This document shows, piece after piece, positions 6,711 to 12,058 of a DNA stretch of 12,058 nucleotides. The notes under the pieces were generated by a model. The model was not told where the DNA came from. It worked only from the letters and a program-made list of their open reading frames with translations, and made no database searches. A program made the position numbers and the translations under genes. Within the stretch, counting starts at the first letter, position 1. Each line of letters begins with the position of its first letter. Source of the stretch: Lachnospiraceae bacterium (GTDB lineage: Bacteria; Bacillota; Clostridia; Lachnospirales; Lachnospiraceae); NCBI GenBank assembly GCA_014804225.1, contig JAAVAF010000121.1:1-12058 (forward strand), in the 5' to 3' direction.

Positions 6711-8600
6711 ATGTGCGGAATATGCGGCTTTATCTCGAAAAAACGTATCACGAACGATCAATTAAAGACCATGAACGATACCATGTACCATAGAGGACCA
6801 AACGACAGCGGCGAGGAAATTTTTGACGCGGCGGGCGGTTACTGCGTGGGAATGGCGCACAGACGCCTTTCGATACTGGATCTTTCCATGCTCGGTCATC
6901 AGCCGATGCACTCTCAAGATGACAGGCTTGTGATTGCCTACAATGGAGAGATTTACAACTTTTTGGAGTTAAAAGAAGAATTAAAGGATTATCCCTTTGT
7001 GTCAAACTGCGACACAGAGGTTATTCTTGCTGCTTATTTAAAGTGGGGAATTTCATGCATTGACCGCTTTCAGGGCATGTTTGCGATTGCGCTTTATGAC
7101 AAAAAAACAAACGATCTGTATCTGGTGCGGGACAGAATTGGAAAAAAGCCGCTGTATTACTGGATTGACGGGGAAAATCTTGTTTTTGCATCGGAGTTAA
7201 AACCGATTATGAACTGCCCGGGTTTTGCGCGGACAATCAATAAAGCAGTGGTGAAACGATACCTGTATCAACAGTGTGTCAACGAGCCGTACTCGATTTT
7301 TGAAGATGTCTATAAATTGGAGCCGGGTGGAATTCTTCAATTTCATCAGGGAACCATTAAAAAGTGGAAATATTGGGATATTGCAAAGGTCTATGCCGCA
7401 AAAAAGAGTGAACCTGTCGGCACATATGAGGAGGCAAAGGAAGAGCTTAAAGCAATTCTAAAGGACTCCGTAAAAAAGAGAATGATTGCGGACGTGCCTG
7501 TTGGCGCGTTTTTAAGCGGCGGCTACGATTCCTCGCTTGTGACAGCCCTTGCACAGGATATCAGCGGCAGTACGCCGGTAAAAACTTATTCCATCGGCTT
7601 CAACGAGGAGCGTTACAATGAGGCGAAATACGCAAAAGAGGTCGCGAAGCATTTAGGTACGGACCACACAGAGCTCTATATTGACGAAAACGCGATGTTT
7701 GAAATGGTTGACAGCATTCCGAAATATTATGATGAGCCGTTTGCGGACAGCTCCCAGATTCCTTCCATGCTTGTAGCAGGACTAGCAGCAAAAGAGGTGA
7801 CAGTCGTGCTCTCCGGAGACGGTGGTGACGAGTTTTTCTGCGGATACAATATTTATGACAATGTTGCACAGGCGCAAAAACTTGACTTTTTGGGTCAATT
7901 AACGTACCATGTTTGTAGAATACCGCCCTTTCAAAAAATGGGTCTATTTGAGAAATTACCGTTCCGCGTACAGGTGGTTGCAGGAAACCATGAGAAGGAA
8001 ACAAAGACACAGATTGGCGGAAGAACCTATCTTAAAGTAATTGACAAAATGCTTCCCGGGGAGAGTGTGCCGTATAAGTTTCCGATCGAATCCAAATATC
8101 AGGAATCAAACTGGCAGGAGCGCAGGATGCTGCTTGATGAGGAAACATATCTGCCGGGGGATATTCTCTGTAAAGTTGACAGAGCGTCGATGAAATATTC
8201 CATTGAGGCGCGCTGTCCGATATTGGATGTGAACGTGATGGAATTTTCTTATCGTTTGCCACACAAGTATAAATATGCAAACGGCATCAAAAAACGTATT
8301 TTAAAAGATATTGCCTATGATTATATCCCGAAGGAGCTTTTAGACCGCCCGAAGGTTGGTTTTGGCGTGCCGCTTGATAAGTGGCTGAGAGGACCGCTAA
8401 AAGATCGGCTTGCAGAGATGTGCAGCATGGATTATCTTAAAAAACAGGGAATTTTTGACGCAGACTATGTGAATGGATTTATCGAGGAATATCTTCGAAC
8501 AGGTGATAAAGGACCGGCATCAGGTGCAAACTATTCCAAGGTTGCATGGTCATTTTTTGCTTTTCAGCAATGGTATAATGAATTTTTGACTGGAGCATGA
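6711..8600 (+). CDS. asnB: Asparagine synthase-type glutamine-hydrolysing amidotransferase
   Basis: A 629-residue two-domain enzyme. The N-terminal class II glutaminase domain starts MCGICGF, so Cys2 becomes the nucleophile once Met is removed. It has HRRLSILDLS (R52), NGEIYNF (N78-E80) and CDTEVI (D101), all needed to bind and hydrolyse glutamine. The synthetase domain has the ATP pyrophosphatase loop SGGYDSS (S269-S275), SGDGGDEFF (S368-D370 and D373-E374), and a C-terminal KVDRASM/EARCP region. The family makes Asn from Asp, Gln and ATP through an adenylated carboxylate. Length fits Bacillus-type AsnB (about 630) rather than E. coli AsnB (554). Both key sites look intact. Its place between two glycosyltransferase genes, with an ATGA junction downstream, suggests it may instead amidate a carboxyl group on a sugar, as proposed for AsnB-like proteins in some O-antigen loci. 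The symbol denotes family, not proven substrate. Confidence 0.93.
   Translation: MCGICGFISKKRITNDQLKTMNDTMYHRGPNDSGEEIFDAAGGYCVGMAHRRLSILDLSMLGHQPMHSQDDRLVIAYNGEIYNFLELKEELKDYPFVSNCDTEVILAAYLKWGISCIDRFQGMFAIALYDKKTNDLYLVRDRIGKKPLYYWIDGENLVFASELKPIMNCPGFARTINKAVVKRYLYQQCVNEPYSIFEDVYKLEPGGILQFHQGTIKKWKYWDIAKVYAAKKSEPVGTYEEAKEELKAILKDSVKKRMIADVPVGAFLSGGYDSSLVTALAQDISGSTPVKTYSIGFNEERYNEAKYAKEVAKHLGTDHTELYIDENAMFEMVDSIPKYYDEPFADSSQIPSMLVAGLAAKEVTVVLSGDGGDEFFCGYNIYDNVAQAQKLDFLGQLTYHVCRIPPFQKMGLFEKLPFRVQVVAGNHEKETKTQIGGRTYLKVIDKMLPGESVPYKFPIESKYQESNWQERRMLLDEETYLPGDILCKVDRASMKYSIEARCPILDVNVMEFSYRLPHKYKYANGIKKRILKDIAYDYIPKELLDRPKVGFGVPLDKWLRGPLKDRLAEMCSMDYLKKQGIFDADYVNGFIEEYLRTGDKGPASGANYSKVAWSFFAFQQWYNEFLTGA
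8592..8595 (+). promoter_or_regulatory. Ribosome binding site within the asnB-type gene's 3' end
   Basis: GGAG is 7 nt before ATG 8603 but only 1 nt before ATG 8597. This favours 8603 as the start of the last glycosyltransferase. The ATGA at 8597-8600 carries the upstream stop. Confidence 0.5.
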
Positions 8601-8602
8601 AG

Positions 8603-9688
8603 ATGAAACGGATCGTACTATTTATTAACTCCCTGCAAAAGGGAGGTTCGGAGAGAGTTATGGTCAATCTCGCCGAGTATTTTCAAAAACAATCTTATGA
8701 TACAATTCTTGTAACACAATACCAAAGAGAGAACGAATATGCACTTCCAGACGGCGTCAGACGTATCTATTCGGAACCTGAACCTCAGATGCTTACTGGA
8801 AGCAGAATAAAAAATTTCTGCGTCCGTTTCAAAACCTTGCGGGCGATTTGGAAAGAATATAAGCCGGATGTGGTTTTGTCGTTTCTGGGGAAAAACAATC
8901 TGATGGCGATTGCGACAGCGGCATTTTTACCAGTAAAGGTCGCTGTTTCTGTGCGTGGGGAGCCGACTATGGAATATGAAGGACGGCTGATGCGCTTTTT
9001 GGCAAAGTTTTTGTTTCGGTTCGCCGACGGCGTGATCTTACAGACGCGGCGTGCAGCCGAATTCTTTCCAAAGGCAGTACGCAAAAAGAGCGTGATTATG
9101 CAAAATCCGCTAAACCCCGCATTTATTGGAAGAACCATCAGCACACAGCGCGACAACGTCATCGTGGCGGCAGGACGTCTTGATGAGAACAAAAACCATG
9201 CGATGCTGATTCACGCATTTTCAAAGATTGCGGGGGAATATCCTGAACTGAAGCTTGTCATTTACGGAGAGGGCGAGCTTCGAGAAAAACTCACAGCGCT
9301 TATCGAGGAGAAGGAGCTTACGGAGCGTGTCATACTTCCGGGAATCATTGACAATGTGGCAGAAATGGTAGGGCGTGCGCGAATTTTTGCACTCACCTCC
9401 AATACCGAAGGAATGCCAAACACAATCATCGAGGCGATGGTGCTTGGAACGCCGGTGATTGCAACGGACTGCCCTTGCGGAGGACCCGCCACACTTATTG
9501 AAAACGAAGAAAACGGTATGCTTGTGCCCGTAGGCGATGCATACGCACTTGCAGATGCAATTCGAAAAATTCTTTCGGACGATGCATTTGCACAAAAAAT
9601 AAGTGAAAATGCCCGAACGATTGCAGATACGCTTGCACCTGAAAAAGTGGATAAAGCGTGGGAAAACTATCTGTTTGAAACACTTTAG
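8603..9688 (+). CDS. Glycosyltransferase family 4
   Basis: A 361-residue GT-B enzyme with FINSLQKGGSERVM at the start (GGSER loop around residues 13-17). In the donor domain it has AAGRLDENKNH (R192, K197), NTEGMPNTIIEAM (E269, E277) and TPVIATDCPCGGP followed by IENEENGMLVP. The E-x7-E and R/K pairs are intact, so it should be an active retaining transferase working at the cytoplasmic membrane face. It resembles the transferase at 5574-6683 along its full length, including ILQTRRAAEFFP versus VFQTPAQRDFFP in the linker before the donor domain, which suggests a duplication. An ATG two codons earlier (8597) overlaps the amidotransferase stop and is a possible alternative start. It is the last gene of the block: the region after TAG 9686-9688 is AT-rich and leads to a new promoter. 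Confidence 0.93.
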   Translation: MKRIVLFINSLQKGGSERVMVNLAEYFQKQSYDTILVTQYQRENEYALPDGVRRIYSEPEPQMLTGSRIKNFCVRFKTLRAIWKEYKPDVVLSFLGKNNLMAIATAAFLPVKVAVSVRGEPTMEYEGRLMRFLAKFLFRFADGVILQTRRAAEFFPKAVRKKSVIMQNPLNPAFIGRTISTQRDNVIVAAGRLDENKNHAMLIHAFSKIAGEYPELKLVIYGEGELREKLTALIEEKELTERVILPGIIDNVAEMVGRARIFALTSNTEGMPNTIIEAMVLGTPVIATDCPCGGPATLIENEENGMLVPVGDAYALADAIRKILSDDAFAQKISENARTIADTLAPEKVDKAWENYLFETL

Positions 9689-9740
9689 AATTTATTTATA
9701 TATTAGATAGAAAAATTTTAGATTGAATATGCAAAATTAA

Positions 9741-9777
9741 AATACATCTGATGTTGAAAAACAGTGGGTGATGTATT
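9741..9777 (+). repeat. Interrupted palindrome bracketing the -35 element (candidate operator)
   Basis: AATACATC at 9741-9748 is the exact reverse complement of GATGTATT at 9770-9777. The 21-nt spacer contains the -35 hexamer, and the right arm touches the first base of the -10. The hexamer TGATGT also occurs as a direct repeat at 9749-9754 and 9769-9774, 20 bp apart, close to two helical turns. Either arrangement could be a repressor or activator site; no regulator gene is in the window. Confidence 0.4.
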
Positions 9778-9782
9778 ATACT
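9754..9782 (+). promoter_or_regulatory. Sigma-A-type promoter for the MMPL transporter gene
   Basis: TTGAAA at 9754-9759 and TATACT at 9777-9782 each match the housekeeping consensus in 5 of 6 positions and are separated by exactly 17 bp. Transcription would begin near 9788-9790, giving a leader of about 72 nt before ATG 9861. It is the best promoter I see in the window and implies that the transporter is expressed separately from the glycan genes. Confidence 0.65.
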
Positions 9783-9817
9783 ATGCAATAATTTGAAGAA
9801 ATGAAAAATACACAAAA

Positions 9818-9841
9818 GTGTGAAAAATAATTTGTTCACAC
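9818..9841 (+). repeat. Leader palindrome GTGTGAA-N10-TTCACAC
   Basis: GTGTGAA (9818-9824) and TTCACAC (9835-9841) form a perfect 7-bp inverted repeat with a 10-nt AT-rich centre, downstream of the predicted transcription start and 8 nt upstream of the G-rich ribosome binding site (9850-9856). A further ACAC at 9810-9813 could pair with GTGT 9818-9821, so two alternative small hairpins share that segment. It could be a protein-binding operator or an RNA element; no U-run follows, so it is not a clear terminator. Confidence 0.45.
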
Positions 9842-9860
9842 AGTAGTATGGGGGAAGATT

Positions 9861-12058
9861 ATGGAAGAAGAAATAAAGAGTGGCAAAGAGGACGGCGGCT
9901 TTATGCTGAAGGTCGCGACATTTATCGTTGACCGAAGAAATTTGTTTTTCTTGCTTTTTGGAATTGCGCTCATCTTTTCGCTGGTATCCATGAATTGGGT
10001 TAAAGTAGAAAATGCGTTGTCCGCATATCTGCCCGATACCACAGAAACCAGTCAGGGACTAGACCTCATGGAGGAACAGTTTATTACATATGGTACGGCA
10101 AAGGTCATGGTGACGAATATTCCCTACGGCGAGGCGTACGCACTTTATGAGCAAATAGAAGCATTAGACTCGGTTATTATGCTCGATTTTGAGAATACGA
10201 CGGAGTATTACAATAATTTCTCCGCACTCTACAATATTACCTTTGGCTATTCTGAGGACGATGACAGGGCGCTGGAGGCGTTAGATGAAGTTGAGGCGAT
10301 GCTTGAGGAGTATGATATTTATGTGTCAACTTCAATGGGAGACGCCTCGGCAGAGCAGCTCGCGTCTGAAATGGCAACTATCAGTGTCCTTGTCGCAATC
10401 GTGGTTGTAAGTGTTTTGTTGTTTACCTCGCAGACGTGGGCGGAGGTGCCTGTCCTTTTGTTGACTTTCTGCTCGGCAGCGTTAATTACAAAGGGAACAA
10501 ACTTTGTCACAGGCACGATTTCTTTTGTATCGAATTCCGTTACGATTGTATTACAGCTTGCGCTGTCGGTTGACTATGCAGTCATCTTTTGTAACCGATA
10601 TAAGGAGGAGCATCAGACGCTTGACATCCGTGAGGCAGATATTGTTGCGCTCAGTAAAGCGATACCGGAAATCTTTTCAAGCTCGCTCACGACCATAGGT
10701 GGACTTATGGCGATGATGTTCATGCAGTTTGGCATTGGCGTGGATATGGCGCTCTGCTTAATCAGAGCGATTTTGTTGAGCCTTCTTGCTGTGTTTTTGT
10801 TAATGCCCGGACTGATTATGCTCTTTGGTAAGGCGATGGATAAGACAAAGCACAAGAGTTTTATTCCGGATATTCCGTTTGTCGGAAAGTTTGCTTACAA
10901 GACAAGATACGTGATGCCGGTGCTGTTTCTGGTCGTGATTGTTGTGGCATATTTGATTCAGTCGCACTGTCCGTATGTGTACGGCTATACAATGCTAGAA
11001 ACACCTGTTCAGAGTAATGCGATGCTTGTTGACGAGTTGATTGATGAGAGTTTTGGTACGGATAATTTTGTGGCGCTGATTGTGCCGGCAGGCAATTATG
11101 ATAAGGAACGCAAACTTCTGCGGGAAATTGACGCAAGGGCGGAAGTTGACCACTCACAAGGTCTTGCCAATACGGAGGCGATGGACGGCTATATGCTGAC
11201 GGATAAGCTGACTGCCAGGGAGTTTTCGGAGCTTATGGAGTTAGACTATGAGATGGCGGAAGTTTTATATATGGCATACGCCGTAAATGACGAGAATTAT
11301 GCAAAGATTATTAACGGTTTCTCGAATTACAGTGTGCCTTTGATTGATATTGTGATGTTTTTGTATGACGAGGTTGATGAGGGCTATGTGACACTCGACG
11401 ATGACTTGATGGAGGACTTGGAGGAGGCACACACCAAGATGCAGATTGCCTTAGACCAGCTTCAGGGCGAGGAGTACAGCCGTATGCTTGTCTATCTCAC
11501 GCTTCCGGAGGAGGGTGAGGAAACGTTTTCATTTTTGGATGAAATGCATACGATCGCCAATAAATATTATGAAGATGCGCAGATTTTAGTGCCGGGCGAA
11601 GCGACAAGCCAATATGACCTATACAAGACGTTTCAGCGCGATAATACTGTTGTCAATGTGGTGTCAATTCTTACGGTTATGGTAGTGCTTTTGTTTACCT
11701 TTATGTCGGCGGGGATGCCCGTGCTTTTGATCGCGGTTATTCAGGGTGCGATTTGGGTCAATTTCTCGTTCCCGGCAGCACAGCAAAAGAACGTGTTCTT
11801 CCTAAGCTCGATGATTGTTTCTTCAATACAAATGGGTGCAAACATCGACTATGCGATTGTAATTTCGGGACGTTTTATGGAGCTTAAGGATAAGATGCCG
11901 AAAAAACAGGCGATTATAGAAACCATGAACTTTGCATTTCCAACGGTTGTCACGTCAGGTACGATGCTTGCGCTTGCGGGTATTTTTATCGGTCAGATGT
12001 CATCGGACGGTGCGGTTTGCGGTATCGGACAGTGTTTGGGTCGCGGTACGATTATCTC
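9861..12058 (+). CDS. MMPL-family RND-type membrane transporter (3' partial)
   Basis: The frame is open from ATG 9861 to the right edge (732 codons plus two bases) with no stop. GGGGGAA (9850-9856) precedes the start. The protein has the duplicated MMPL/SSD-like layout. The first half has a transmembrane helix at about residues 29-47, an outer domain to about 170, then helices containing LALSVDYAVIF (D238). The second half has a helix at about 350-370, an outer domain of about 240 residues rich in D/E, then helices containing MGANIDYAVII (D663). The S/N-x-D-Y-A motif in each half is the usual proton-relay position of RND-superfamily MMPL proteins, which use the proton gradient to move lipids, glycolipids or other hydrophobic compounds outward. 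In Firmicutes these are often uncharacterised. The last membrane helices and C-terminus lie outside the window. Its own promoter separates it from the glycan genes, so functional coupling is uncertain. Confidence 0.9.
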   Translation, partial: MEEEIKSGKEDGGFMLKVATFIVDRRNLFFLLFGIALIFSLVSMNWVKVENALSAYLPDTTETSQGLDLMEEQFITYGTAKVMVTNIPYGEAYALYEQIEALDSVIMLDFENTTEYYNNFSALYNITFGYSEDDDRALEALDEVEAMLEEYDIYVSTSMGDASAEQLASEMATISVLVAIVVVSVLLFTSQTWAEVPVLLLTFCSAALITKGTNFVTGTISFVSNSVTIVLQLALSVDYAVIFCNRYKEEHQTLDIREADIVALSKAIPEIFSSSLTTIGGLMAMMFMQFGIGVDMALCLIRAILLSLLAVFLLMPGLIMLFGKAMDKTKHKSFIPDIPFVGKFAYKTRYVMPVLFLVVIVVAYLIQSHCPYVYGYTMLETPVQSNAMLVDELIDESFGTDNFVALIVPAGNYDKERKLLREIDARAEVDHSQGLANTEAMDGYMLTDKLTAREFSELMELDYEMAEVLYMAYAVNDENYAKIINGFSNYSVPLIDIVMFLYDEVDEGYVTLDDDLMEDLEEAHTKMQIALDQLQGEEYSRMLVYLTLPEEGEETFSFLDEMHTIANKYYEDAQILVPGEATSQYDLYKTFQRDNTVVNVVSILTVMVVLLFTFMSAGMPVLLIAVIQGAIWVNFSFPAAQQKNVFFLSSMIVSSIQMGANIDYAIVISGRFMELKDKMPKKQAIIETMNFAFPTVVTSGTMLALAGIFIGQMSSDGAVCGIGQCLGRGTII

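Noticed and set aside
7600..8010. 136-codon minus-strand open frame within the amidotransferase gene
   Set aside because: It is antisense to conserved synthetase-domain sequence, and its composition is that of an antisense shadow.
9689..9740. Possible intrinsic terminator after the last glycosyltransferase
   Set aside because: Only weak A/T self-complementarity (for example AAAATTTT at 9712-9719) and a repeated TTAGAT are present. There is no GC-rich stem followed by a U-run.
10319..11157. Several antisense open frames in the MMPL region
   Set aside because: The plus-strand frame is continuous and carries both MMPL motifs. The antisense frames are short and without recognisable features.

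Overview
The window is one long plus-strand gene block. It reads as part of a surface or exopolysaccharide biosynthesis locus (1-9688), followed by an independently promoted MMPL-family membrane transporter (9861 to the right edge). Close packing, strong purine-rich Shine-Dalgarno sites, occasional TTG starts, AT-rich intergenic DNA and the style of the proteins suggest a Gram-positive Firmicute of the Clostridia, probably Lachnospiraceae-like. That placement is inferred from the look of the sequence, not from a marker gene. I see no tRNA, rRNA, CRISPR array, insertion sequence or transposase.

Layout: the window opens inside the 3' end of a sugar-nucleotide epimerase/dehydratase gene (1-198). 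Then come a DUF2334/NodB-like polysaccharide deacetylase-type protein (212-964), a GT4 glycosyltransferase (995-2125), a FemAB/GNAT-like acyl- or aminoacyl-transferase (2149-2937), a second GT4 enzyme (2999-4183), a polytopic membrane protein that may be a GT-C glycosyltransferase (4195-5577), a third GT4 enzyme (5574-6683), an AsnB-type glutamine-dependent amidotransferase (6711-8600) and a fourth GT4 enzyme (8603-9688). Gaps are -4 to about 60 nt, so these are probably co-transcribed. One gap (2938-2998) carries a long imperfect hairpin that may act in mRNA processing or differential expression.

A coherent reading is that the epimerase supplies a nucleotide sugar and the four cytoplasmic-facing GT4 enzymes assemble a repeat unit. 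The membrane protein may add a sugar from a lipid carrier. The deacetylase-like, FemAB-like and AsnB-like proteins are candidates for decorating the glycan by N-deacetylation, N-acylation/aminoacylation and amidation of a carboxyl group. No flippase, chain-length regulator, priming transferase or obvious polymerase is visible, so the locus very likely extends to the left of the window.

After 9688 a 172-nt AT-rich intergenic region holds a good sigma-A-type promoter (TTGAAA-17-TATACT), two palindromic elements and the start of the MMPL transporter gene, which is open to the window end. No canonical intrinsic terminator is visible after the last glycosyltransferase.
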